This document shows positions 1-10,076 of a stretch of 64,000 bases of DNA, piece by piece. The stretch comes from Rhizophagus irregularis (lineage: Eukaryota > Glomeromycota > Glomeromycetes > Glomerales > Glomeraceae). Location of the stretch: assembly GCF_026210795.1 (NCBI RefSeq), contig NC_089442.1, positions 3,748,501-3,812,500 of the forward strand. The letters are read 5' to 3'. Every line of letters starts with the position of its first letter. The first letter of the stretch is position 1. The notes below the pieces were generated by a model. It made no database searches, had not been told where the DNA came from, and was given only the letters and a program-made list of their open reading frames with translations. The position numbers were made by a program, and so were the translations under genes.

Positions 1-60
1 AATAAGATGGATTATCAGATCCAAAATCTCTTTTTTATTTTAATACCATACGAAAATAAA

Positions 61-2896
61 ATGTCTCAAAAAAACAATAATGAAGAATTTGAATTTAATC
101 ATCGTTCAAAACGAACTCGTTATATTAATATTACGGATGAAGAGGAAGAGCCTGAAGAAATACTTGATAATGAGGAAATCGAATTAGAAAACCATCAAGA
201 AGGAGGGTCTCAGCTTGAAAATAAAGATGATACTTCAAGTGCCTTAAGTACATTAGACGAAAAGGATGAAAAAGGAAGCATAGTATGGAAACATTTTGAC
301 AGATTTGTAGATAATAAAGGTACTTCATGGGCAAAATGTCGATATTGTGGGTAAGAAATGAATAAAGTTTTTAAAATATGAAATATACAAAATAAAGTCA
401 AAATCACTGAAAAAATATTTTTAAATTTGATAATTTGATAGAAACGGTAAATATAATATGGACAGTGGTTCAACAGGAAACTTACTCCGTCATCTTAATA
501 AATTACATCCGAATAAAGTTAATCCTTCTATTGCGCAACAAGCAGAAATTATAAAGAATTTTTTACAGTCTGCCAATAATGTAAAAATTGTGAGTATAAA
601 TTTTTTATGATTTTTTTAAGAGTTATGTTAGAAAAAATTTTTTCAATTTTACTAAAAACAAGATATTATAATTTATTTATAGAAATTTTCTAATGAACTT
701 TTTCGTGCAAAGCTTGTCGAATGGATTGCTACAGATGATCAGCCATTTACAGTTGTTGAATCACCTGAATTTCGCTATGTAATACAAATTTGTAATGCAG
801 AAGCACAAATTCCAACGGCGGATACTATCAAAAGTGATATCTTAAAACTGTATAAAAGTTACCATATTAATATACAAAATATATTACAGGTTAGTAAATA
901 ATTTATGTTTAAAGTTAAAATTAATATTTTTTAATAAAATTAACCTATTTTTAATTAAAGAATACTCCAGGAAAGATAAGCTTCGCTTTGGACGCATGGA
1001 CTTCACCAAATGTCATTGGATTTCTCGGCATAACGGGTCATTATATTGACGCCGATTGGAATATTAAAGATATTCTTGTCGATTTTGTAAATCTTTCAGG
1101 TTCTCATTCGGGTGAAAATATGGCAAATATGTTCGTAACATGCCTTAAGGAAAAAAAAATATTAACTAAGGTTTGTACTTTGTAAATAAATTAATTATAT
1201 ATTAATAAAAGTCAGTAAACATAATAAATCTATTTATCATTAGATTCTTGCAATTGCAGCAGATAATGCGGCCAATAATAATACTTTTTTAAAATCACTT
1301 GAACAAACTTGTGTTGAAAATCATATTGCTTTTCACCATAAAGAAAATCATGTTAGGTGTATTGCGCATATCATGAACCTTACAGTTCAGGAGATATTAA
1401 AACACATTAGAGCTGGAGAAGCACAAGATGAGAATATAATTTTAGAAGAACTTTTAGAAAAAAATAACAAAACAAATGACATAATCCCTAAGGTAAATTA
1501 AATTATGATTAAAAATAATTTATATAAAAAATCTAACTAATATAAAATAATTATTAGTTGAGAAAACTTATAGTTAAAATTCGGGCTTCACCACAGCGTC
1601 GAGACAGATTTTCACGCTAATGTGATCTTTATCCAACTGTTAAAGATTTAAATCTTATATTGGACGTCGACTCGCTGGAATTCTACGTATTTAATGATAG
1701 AACGTGCTCTTCAACTTCAAAAAGTAAGTAAAATTTTTAATCATTAATAAATACTAATAAAATAGTAATAAATTATTGAATTTTATTTAATTTTATAGCC
1801 TCTTGACGAAACAATTAGAATTGAACCCGAATTGGAAGGATTTTCAATTTCCTCAAATGAATGGCAAACATTAAAAGAATTATGTCGTGTATTTGCGGTA
1901 ATGGTTTTTTATTAAATTTTATTGCAATTGGTTCTTTTTATTTATTTTTAATTTAAAATTTAGGTTTTTTATAAAGCAACTGAAGAAATGTCAAAGTCAA
2001 AATTTATTACACTTTCATCTTCCATTCCAATATATAATGTTTTACTTGATCATTTAGAAAATCTTCTTGATAAAAATAATAAAGACCATTATTGCCCAAT
2101 TCCGGAATTAAGATCTGCTATAAAAAAAGGATACGAAAAACTTCAAATATACTATTCTAAGACGGATGAATCAATTGTATACCCAATTGCAACAAGTAAA
2201 AATTAATTTTTAAATCTTATATTTATATTTTTGATGATAATTCAGATTATTACTTATTTATATGCATTTTATCATTTTTTAGTTCTGGATCCAAGAATTA
2301 AACTAAAATATTATAAACAACAAGAATGGGAAGAAGAGTATATTAATGAAGCAATAAAAATTATTAAGAAGCAGTATAATGAAAATTATCAAGATGATTC
2401 ATTTAATAATGATCTTAGAGCTCAGAAAACTGATTCAAATAATTTTTTTAGTCTTTTTGAAATGGGTGATGATAATGATTCTTCTAATGAAGATGAATTA
2501 GAAGAGTATCTTCGTAAACCTGCAGTTAATTTTAAGACGGATCCACTACAATGGTGGAAAGTAAGTAAATTTTTTATAATTAATTTATTAGCATCTAATA
2601 CTTTAAATTAATCTAAATGTAACTATATTATTATAGGCACACGAAGCTACTTATCCGCATCTGGCAAAGATGGCACGAGACTATTTAGCGATCCCAGGTA
2701 AGTATTTATTTGAATTTTTTATTTAACTTTTTCTAAGTTCTAACTTTTATAATTTTTAATAATAGGGACTAGTGTACCAGTTGAACGAATATTTTCTGGT
2801 GGATCTGATTTAATAACAAAAAGACGCTCTAGCTTGAAACCAGAAACTATTCAGACGTGCATGTGCTTAAAAAATTGGATAAAATATCTTCGATAA
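61..2896 (+). pseudogene. hAT transposase (BED finger, RNase H-like core, C-terminal dimerisation), broken
   Basis: About nine exons with short GT-AG introns. Exon 1 has an acidic N-terminus and the start of a BED finger (CRYCG); after the first intron come the paired histidines (LLRHLNKLHP). The catalytic core shows ALDAWTSPN (first Asp, near 993) and AIAADNAANN (second Asp, near 1260). RWNSTYLMIERAL (third acidic residue) lies near 1675-1720 but in a shifted frame. The C-terminal hATC block reads VPVERIFSGGSDL near 2775 and ends LKNWIKYLR-stop. Lesions seen: a TAA at 1618-1620 inside the core exon and a single-base frame change near 1665-1675. An ATG at 7 is in frame as well; 61 is chosen because the acidic, Gln/Asn-rich start is typical. 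A domesticated gene is less likely given both lesions and the adjacent terminal repeat. Confidence 0.78.
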
Positions 2897-3182
2897 ATTA
2901 ATAAATGGAGATAACTGAGCTGATCACTTTTTAAGATTTTATTAATTATTATAATTATAATCTTTCAGAAAATTTTCTATTCATATTTTTTCTTTTATAA
3001 CATTAATTTAGATTAGTAATTTCTTTCTATTTTTTTAAATTTATTAATTATTATGTAATAGCCAATACAAGACAAATAAAATCAAACTGTGAAATGTGAA
3101 TTTTAATTCTTATATATGTTATTTGATGTGTAAATTACAAAATCAATTAAAAAAATATAAATATGTTATAATTTTTAACTTA
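2897..3182. other. hAT 3' non-coding segment, no gene seen
   Basis: AT-rich stretch between the transposase stop codon and the GGGTC-rich terminal block. No open frame or RNA gene is visible; it is part of the transposon. Confidence 0.6.
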
Positions 3183-3346
3183 CAGATTGGCCGTAGTGTA
3201 CCTGACCCGATCTGAAATACTAACCCATGGGTTGGGTCAGGTTAAAACTTTTTATAATCAGGTTGACATTTGACCCGACCCAAAAAAAATGAAATGGGTC
3301 AGGTCAGGTCAATTACCCGACCCAACCCGACCCATTCGGAGCTCTA
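3183..3346 (+). repeat. hAT right subterminal repeats and terminal inverted repeat
   Basis: Many copies of GGGTC/GACCC in both orientations, for example TTGGGTCAGG, GACCCGACCC and GGGTCAGGTCAGGTC. They form an imperfect palindrome and end in CCGACCCATTCGGAGCTCTA. Clustered short subterminal motifs are the usual transposase-binding region of hAT elements. Confidence 0.7.
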
Positions 3347-3349
3347 GTA

Positions 3350-3573
3350 ATAACTCTGCCAATATTGATCCTAGAATCGCGATCTTACTACCATTCGATT
3401 TGTTTTGATGAGATGAATCTAATGGTATAAGATACATCGAAATCCAATCACTAGATCAATTTCCGAAATTAAAAAATATTAAATGGTTTTTAAGTAATAA
3501 CCCCGTCAATATTGATCACAGAGAGATGAGCTTACCACCATTTGATTCGTCTCGATGAGGCGATTCCAACAAG
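3350..3573 (+). repeat. Dispersed palindromic repeat, two tandem copies
   Basis: Two related copies begin at about 3349 and 3506, each starting TAATAAC and CAATATTGATC. Each then has a palindromic core of the type TACCATTCGATT...GATGAATCTAATGGTA. Similar cores recur at about 16017-16065 and 16700-16765 and, inverted and decayed, at about 17255-17305 and 17405-17460. The second copy appears split by the antisense SINE-like element that starts at 3593: AATCACTAG, which follows the core in the first copy, reappears just past that element at 4584. Confidence 0.6.
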
Positions 3574-3592
3574 CTATAAATTATCTTTTTAC

Positions 3593-4563
3593 TTTGCTAG
3601 TGTTTACGGCCAGACCACCCATTGCCTCTTATGAGACTAATCTCGGGTCTGTATCCTATCATCCTCGTAGGCAACCATAATACCGAGTACTTAATTCCTC
3701 AGAACAGCGCCATTAAAAGACATCCCCTATCGGGCCATTTTAGGCTGATCTGAAGCTAGGTACACGCCGCCTACTCATCCTTAATCCATTGCATGATACT
3801 GGTACTCAATTTATTTTACGACCTTTAGAGAGCACCTACTTTCATGAAGGACTTTCGACAGGTAACATCAACCATCTAGTACCCTTCCATACCACCATTT
3901 TAGGTACTAAGTCTCACTCAAAGGCCACTATAGCCTGCGATTACCCAGCACCGATAGTACAGTTGTTTACCCCAAGTGGGTATACTTTGTAGTGACCACC
4001 TACAGGAAGTAGCAGGCATCTGTTCGGATCACCCCTTATGGCGTATCAACCACCTGAGGATCACCAACCAAAACCCAAAGAGTAGGGAATCGAACCCCAT
4101 AACATACGCTTACCTGTTCTGTGCACGAACACCTTGGTTGGTTTAAGACCTAACAGAAGGTCAAACTACCACTAAGACATTGCACCCTCAGCTTTACCAT
4201 CTAGGACGACCATCTAGCCATTACTGACCTCAAGTGGTATCGTGGAGTGACCACCCGGACAGGAAGTCCCCCAAGGTATAGTAGTGACCTCAAGAACAGG
4301 ACTGCGCACATGCCAATGGCCTCATAGGGAACGTTAGAAGGACACCATGACCCTTAGTTGAAATGTGCGGCCTAACCGTACACACTAATTCACCATGATG
4401 CAGTCCAACTACGCTAATCTCTGTACCTTCACGCTATTGGTTGTAGCGTCCGCAGTAAAATTCATTTTAATTTCCGTGATCAGTGGAATTGAACCTGCGA
4501 CCTCACCATACTCAGGCTTAATGAGGGTTTCAGTGACTAACCACTGAGATAGGGTGATCAACC
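3593..4563 (-). mobile_element. Full-length SINE-like retroposon with two tRNA-like modules (antisense copy)
   Basis: Read on the minus strand, this is about 970 bp with two RNA polymerase III promoter-like modules. Module 1 (around 4480-4565) has an A-box-like CTATCTCAGTGGTTAG and B box GGTTCAATTCC (4485-4495). Module 2 (around 4080-4190) has TGTCTTAGTGGTAGTTTGAC and B box GGTTCGATTCC (4086-4096). The 3' end reads GGCCGTAAACACTAGCAAAG. It is flanked by an imperfect 19-20 bp duplication (3574-3592 and 4564-4583; one indel, two substitutions), which in element orientation starts GTAAAAAGA. No conserved protein is encoded; the 65-75 residue open frames seen in each copy are by-products of sequence conservation. 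Confidence 0.7.
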
Positions 4564-4714
4564 CTTATAAATCGTCTTTTTACAATCACTAGGTACTGAG
4601 AAATCTAGCAAAATGTTAAATGGCGCAGTAAACGTAAATCAAAAAATATTATAATGCTGATGTTTAACATTTTGTTAAATAACTCGGCAGCCAGTGATCA
4701 GAAAAGGATAAAAC

Positions 4715-5071
4715 TGGGTAATCGCGGGCTGTAGTGGCCTTTGAGTGAGACTTAGTACCTAAAATGGTGGTATGGAAGGGTACTAGATGGTTGATGTTAC
4801 CTGTCGAAAGTCCTCCATGAAAGTAGATGCTCTCTAAAGGTCGTAAAATAAATTGAGTATCAGTATCATGCAATGGGTATAGGATGAGTAGGCGGCGTGT
4901 ACCTAGCTCCAGATCAGCCTAAAATAGCCCGATGGGGGATGTCTTCTATAGTGGTGCTGTTACCTGAGGAATTAAGTACTCGGTTTAATGGTTGCCCATT
5001 GAAGATGATAGGACGAGCCCGAGATTAGTCGCCAGAGGCAATGGGTGGTCTGGCCGTAAACATTTGCAAAG
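4715..5071 (+). mobile_element. 5'-truncated SINE-like copy
   Basis: It begins abruptly at TGGGTAATCGCGGG, inside the 3' half of the family, and ends TTTGCAAAG. It is flanked by AAAAGGATAAAAC on both sides (4702-4714 and 5072-5084). 5' truncation is the normal outcome of target-primed reverse transcription. Confidence 0.7.
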
Positions 5072-5084
5072 AAAAGGATAAAAC

Positions 5085-5992
5085 AGGGTTGGTCACCCTA
5101 TCTCGGTGGTTAGTCACGAGACCCTCATTAAGCCTGAGTATGGTGAGGTCGCAGGTTCGATTCCCATGACCACAGAAATAAAAAGAATTTTACTGCAGAC
5201 GCTACAACCAATAGCGTGAAGGTACAGGGATTAGTGTAGTTGGACTGCATCATGGTGAATTAGTGTGTACAGTTATGCTGCACATTTCAACTAAGTCGGT
5301 GTGCCTTCTAACGTTCCCATGGCAGCCAGCGCATGCTGCAGCGCCCCGTCCTTGAGGTCACTACTATACCTTGGGGGGACTTCCTGTCCGGATGGTCACT
5401 CCACGATACCACTTGGGGTCAGTAATGGCTAGATGGTCGTCCTAGATGGTAAAGCTGAGGGTGCAATGTCTTAGTGGTAGTTAGACCTTCTTTTAGGTCT
5501 TAGGCCAATTAAGGTGTTCTGCACGTAGAAGGCAGTAGCTGGCGATGGTCGATTCCCCACTTCGGTTGTTCTGGTTGGTGATCCCCCAGAGGTTGATATC
5601 CACCATAAGGGGTGATCCTGGACAGAAGCCTGCTACTTCCTGTCCGAATGGTCACTACAAAGTATACCACTTGGGGTAAACAACTGTACTATTAATGCTA
5701 GGTAATTGCGGGCTGTAGTGGCTGATGAGCAGTGCACTGTAAATGGTGGTATGGAAGGGTACTAGATGGTTGATGTTACCTGTCGAAAGTCCTCCATGAA
5801 AGTAGTTGCTCTCTAAAGGTCGTAAAATAAATTGAGTATCAGTATCATGCAATGGATATAGGATGAGTAGACGGCGCGTACCTAGCTTCAGATCAGCCTA
5901 AAATGGACCCGACGTCTTCTAAAGTGGTGCGAGACTAGTCTCATAAGAAGTAGTAGGCCAGTGGGCGGTCTGGCCGTAAATACTAGCAAAGT
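5085..5992 (+). mobile_element. Full-length SINE-like copy
   Basis: It starts with AGGGTTGGTCACCCTATC directly after a target repeat. Module 1 has an A-box-like stretch (5099-5113) and a perfect B box GGTTCGATTCC (5154-5164). Module 2 lies at about 5458-5555 with a degenerate B box. It ends TACTAGCAAAG and is followed by AAAATGATAAAAC (5993-6005), a one-base variant of the target repeat. Length about 908 bp. Confidence 0.72.
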
Positions 5993-6005
5993 AAAATGAT
6001 AAAAC

Positions 6006-6687
6006 TCTGGGTTGGTCATCCTATCTCAGTGGTTAGTCACTGAGACTCTCATTAAGCCTGAGTATGGTGAGGTCGCAGGTTCGATTCCTATGACCACGAA
6101 AATAAAAAGAATTTTACTGCAGACATTATGAGCAGGGTTGTGGTAGTACACCTGTACTAGCAAAATTCTAGTACGTACTGTACTAGCAAAAATTTCGTAC
6201 AAGTACTAAGTACACTGTACTAATACAATTATTACTTTTTAGGATATAATTTAACCATTTTAGGTAGATATCATGTGATCAATATTGTTTATATTTATAA
6301 AATTAACCAATAAAATTTATTAATAGTATGTACTAAAATTGTATTTGTACTAAATTTTCAAGTACAAGTACAGTACTTAGTACTGTACTATACTGTACTA
6401 GTACTGTACTAGTACAATTCCCAACCCTGATTATGAGGACTGCGCACATGCCAATAGCCTTATAGAAAACGTTAGAAGGACACCATGACCTTTAGTTAAA
6501 ATGTGCGACCTAATCGTACACACTAATTTACCATGATGCAGTCTAACTACACTAATCCCTGTACCTTCAGTTACCTGAGGAATTAAGTACTCGGTATAAT
6601 GGTTGCAGGTGAAGATGATAGGACATGCAGATTGATTAGTCGTCATAAGAGGCGAATGGGTGGTCTGGCCGTAAACACTAGCAAAAG
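6006..6687 (+). mobile_element. Rearranged SINE-like copy split by a MITE
   Basis: Module 1 is intact (B box 6078-6088) and runs to 6124. A hAT-type MITE interrupts it at 6133-6429. The following 6438-6571 is an antisense internal segment of the same family, and 6572-6687 returns to sense, ending CACTAGCAAAAG before the next target repeat (6688-6700). The internal inversion could be twin priming or later recombination. Confidence 0.65.
6133..6429. mobile_element. hAT-type MITE with perfect 8-bp target duplication
   Basis: A 297-bp element with ends CAGGGTTG and CAACCCTG, flanked by ATTATGAG on both sides (6125-6132 and 6430-6437). The interior is dominated by the motif GTACTAGTAC/TACTGTACTAG and is AT-rich in the middle, without coding capacity. 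The CAGGGTTG end and 8-bp duplication fit non-autonomous hAT elements. Confidence 0.85.
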
Positions 6688-6700
6688 AAAAGGATAAAAC

Positions 6701-7446
6701 TCCCTATGAGGCCATTGGTATGTGCGCAGTCCTGTCCTTGAGGTCACTACTATACCTTGGGGGGACTTCCTGTCCAGGTGGTCACTCTACGATACCACTT
6801 GGGGTCAGTAATGGCTAGATGGTCGTCCTAGATGGTAAAGCTGAGGGTGCAATGTCTTAGTGGTAGTTTGACCTTCTGTTAGGTCTTAGACCAACCAAAG
6901 TGTTCGTGCACAGAATAGGTAGCATGGTTATAGGGTTCGATTCCCTACTCCTTGGGTCCATGTTGGTGATCCCCTGGTGGTTGATACCCACCATGCTAAG
7001 TAATCCCGATGACGCTGCGTTACTTCCGTCTAAGTGGTGCTCTACAAAGTATACCACTTGGGGTAAACAACTGTACTTTCGGTGCTGGGTAATCGCGGAC
7101 TGTAGTGGCCTTTGAGTGAGACTTAGTACCTAAAATGGTGGTATGGAAGGGTACTAGATGGTTGATGTTACCTGTCGAAAGTCCTCCATGAAAGTAGATG
7201 CTTTCTAAAGGTCGTAAAATAAATTGAGTATCAGTATCATGCAATGGGTATAGGATGAGTAGGCGGCGTGTACCTAGCTTCAGATCAGCCTAAAATGGCC
7301 CGATGGGGGATGTCTTCTATAGTGGTGCTGTTACCAGAGGAATTAAGTACTTGGTTTAATGGTTACCTATTGAAGATGATAGGACACAGACCCGAGATTA
7401 GTCTCATAAGAGGCAATGGGTGGTCTGACCGTAAATACTAGCAAAG
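6701..7446 (+). mobile_element. 5'-truncated SINE-like copy retaining module 2
   Basis: It begins mid-element at TCCCTATGAGGCC directly after AAAAGGATAAAAC (6688-6700). It contains tRNA-like module 2 with the A-box-like region at about 6851-6870 and a perfect B box GGTTCGATTCC (6934-6944). It ends ACTAGCAAAG before the next target repeat (7447-7459). About 746 bp. Confidence 0.7.
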
Positions 7447-7459
7447 AAAAGGATAAAAC

Positions 7460-7871
7460 TGTGGTCACTACAAAGTATACCACTTGTGGTAAACAACTGT
7501 ACTATCGGTGCTAGGTAATCGCGGACTGTAGTGGCCTTTGAGTGAGCTTATACCCAAAATAGTGGTATGGAAGGGTACTAGATGGTTGATGTTACCTGTT
7601 GAAAGTCCTCCATGAAAGTAGGTGCTCTCTAAAGGTCGTAAAATAAATTGAGTACCAGTATCATGCAATGGATTAAGGATGAGTAAGTGGCGTGTACCTA
7701 GCTTCAGATCAGCCTAAAATGGCCCGATAGGGGATGTCTTCTAAAGTGGTGCTGTTACCTCAAGAATTAAGTACTCAGTATAATGGTTGCCCATGAAGAT
7801 GATAGGATACAGACCCGAGATTAGTCTCATAAAGAGGCAATAGGTGGTCTGGCCGTAAACACTAGCAAAGG
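7460..7871 (+). mobile_element. 5'-truncated SINE-like copy
   Basis: About 412 bp corresponding to the 3' half of the family, from TGTGGTCACTACAAAG to CACTAGCAAAGG. It is flanked by AAAAGGATAAAAC at 7447-7459 and 7872-7884. It is closely similar to the copy immediately upstream. Confidence 0.7.
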
Positions 7872-8026
7872 AAAAGGATAAAACTAAAAACTAAAAACTC
7901 TCTCCTGTTGCCTTCACGACAATATTGCGACAAAAATAAAAAGAATTTTTTCGAAGTATTTTTATTATTTACTTTGCGTTACTATTAACTATTACATATT
8001 TCTAGTTCTCCCTTCTACTTTTAGCT

Positions 8027-9986
8027 ATGACTAACAGACGAAATAATAAAGCTTCTGGTACTTCTGCTCCAAAACGTCCTGTCCAGAGTCCTCCTTCTGG
8101 CAACGTTCAAGGTCAAGGTTCTTCTACTTCTACTTCAGGTCCTACTTCGCAACCTTCGACTGACAACTCTGCAAAATGTACACGGGTTTCTTCTGAACCT
8201 GTTATGGACTAAGACAATATTTTAACTCCTCCTGCTCCTCAGGAAACTACTTCAACTTCGTCTCCTCCCCCGTTGAAACCAACACGTCCCCTTCAGCTCC
8301 TGACTCTGGTACCTCCCTTGATGACTCCCAACATTCCCCTTCTAACTCTGCAGACAAAGGAAAATCTGTAGAAATTTTGCCTCCTGAACCTGACCGCGCC
8401 GCGTCTCCTGACGCGTCTACCGCTGCTATACAATCTTCCCCTTCGCTTTTATGCTGCGGCTACGCCCTCCACTATCAAAGGATTTTGGACCCACTTCAAA
8501 ACCAATCGCGAAGCTTGTGACGCGACTGACCGCGAATTTTCTTCTTTTTCCTTTTATGGTAGTAAAGCTACCACTCAAAGATTAGGCGACACCAAAATTA
8601 TCGTTGTCTACTTTCGTTTTAAACCCGATATGGAAAAAGCTATCGCTGCACCCATCACCTCCCTGCATGATCTACAGTTCCACGAGCATGATCCATGTGC
8701 TAAAAAGGTAGATGAACAGCTTCATACCTTGGTAGTTACTGACGTTCCTCTTTTTGTTACTGATGCACAATTAAGGGGTACTTTCTCCCGTTATGGTATT
8801 ATTACCCACTGCCGAACACGCCTTTCAAAACTCTATCGCACTGCATATATCGTTTTTGACTCCACCACATCTATGGAACAATTTGAAACCACGTGGGCTG
8901 TTCTTTGTACTGGGCACTGCTTATGCGTTTGCCCTGCTTCTTATTCACCTGACCAACGCGCCGTTAGACGCGCCCATGTTGCACTTCTTGCCGGCCTTCC
9001 ACGTGGTTTTGTTGCCGCTGACCTATCTGAAATTGCCGAAGAAGTTTCCGCTAAAAGCGTCAACATTCCTTTCTCCTACAATTCATATAATCCTAAGCCA
9101 TACGCATATGTGCACTTCTACTCCTCTACCACTAAAGAATCGGCTATGGGGATTACTTGCGCTCTCAAATCTATTGGCCTTACTTAGCATAACCTGCTGA
9201 AGTCGCCTCTCTTTGTCATCATTGTGGTCGCCCCGGTTGTAATCCAGATAAATGTGCCTCATCACGTACTCCTCAACGTCCCTTTCGTCCATGGTCTAGC
9301 AATGATAAATTGCGTGAATTATATAATAAACACTTACCTCCTTCTCATTCTGCTAAACGTCATAATCATTTTGCACGTCTGGCCAATTCCCAACAAAGAT
9401 CTTATGCTGATGCTGCTAGTAGAAGAGTTCCTTTCCAGTCTCGCTCTCACCCTAGATCCTCACGCTCGCGCTCTCAACATCACAATCATCGTCATCCCCA
9501 ACGTCCTTCTCAATCTGATTTAGATCACGACATAGCTGCGATGGATATTCCCCCTCTAATGGATTGGCAATATATTACTGAACAAATCACTGCTATACTT
9601 GAAGAGATTACTCATCTCACCACAGAATTTGTCCAACTTTAGAATTGAGTTAAATGGCTAGAAGATCATCATTCTTCTCCTCCTGTTCCAAGATCCCACA
9701 ACCTCAAGCTCCTCCTCTCCTGAAGATTGAATCTATGAACCAAGGATGGGATAATATTGAAACTTCGGATCCTAGACGTCTTAGTGACAACCTCATGGAT
9801 TTTGGCTTCCCTGTTTCACCTCCAAATGGTTCCAACTTTACCGCTCAATCACATATTCCTCTTCCTCCCCGTATGAGTCTGATCCCTGGTCCTGCCACTT
9901 CACCTCAAGTTTGTTCTTCCTCTCTTACTGCTACAGTTACTGAACTCACAAAAACGGTTCAACAAGGCATGGCTCAACAAAAATAA
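8027..9986 (+). pseudogene. LINE ORF1-like nucleic-acid-binding protein, broken
   Basis: Ser/Thr/Pro-rich N-terminus from ATG 8027, ended by a TAA at 8210-8212. A continuous frame from about 8447 to 9187 contains an RRM-like fold (HTLVVTDVPLFVTDAQLRG) followed by a second similar region (HVALLAGLPRGFVAADL). After a stop at about 9185 the reading continues in another frame with a CCHC-type knuckle CHHCGRPGCNPDKC (from 9214), an Arg/Ser/His-rich stretch and an acidic helix ending near 9640. This is the usual layout of ORF1 in fungal Tad-like LINEs. At least three breaks separate the segments. Confidence 0.7.
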
Positions 9987-10076
9987 TTCTTGGCTGCTCG
10001 CGATAATGTGAACTCCCAATAATTATTATCTACCAATTATCCCCCTTTACTACTTACATTTTATCATAGTGTAGTA

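Larger units (their letters stand above)
1..3346 (+). mobile_element. hAT-family DNA transposon, left end outside the window
   Basis: The element contains a BED zinc finger and hAT transposase reading left to right, followed by about 450 bp of non-coding DNA. It ends in a subterminal block (3183-3346) packed with direct and inverted GGGTC/GACCC pentamers. The last bases on the plus strand are GGAGCTCTA; read inwards on the other strand this is TAGAGCTCC, a typical hAT terminal start. The left terminal repeat is not visible, so the 8-bp target duplication cannot be confirmed; GTAATAAC follows the proposed end. The transposase carries two lesions, so this copy is probably non-autonomous now, although most of it still reads well, which suggests a fairly recent loss. 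Confidence 0.8.

Noticed and set aside
4612-4680. Short inverted repeat around AATGTTAAAT/GTTTAACATT as a MITE
   Set aside because: The arms are short and AT-rich, with no convincing ends or target duplication.
5086-5173. Possible functional tRNA genes in the SINE-like heads
   Set aside because: A and B boxes are present, but there is no acceptor stem pairing or anticodon loop I can draw; these are tRNA-derived promoter modules.
3789-7668. Repeated 65-75 residue open frames starting MHDT(D/G)TQFILRPLES
   Set aside because: They occur only because the SINE-like element is conserved and happens to be open antisense. Lengths and ends differ between copies, and there is no sign of selection on protein.
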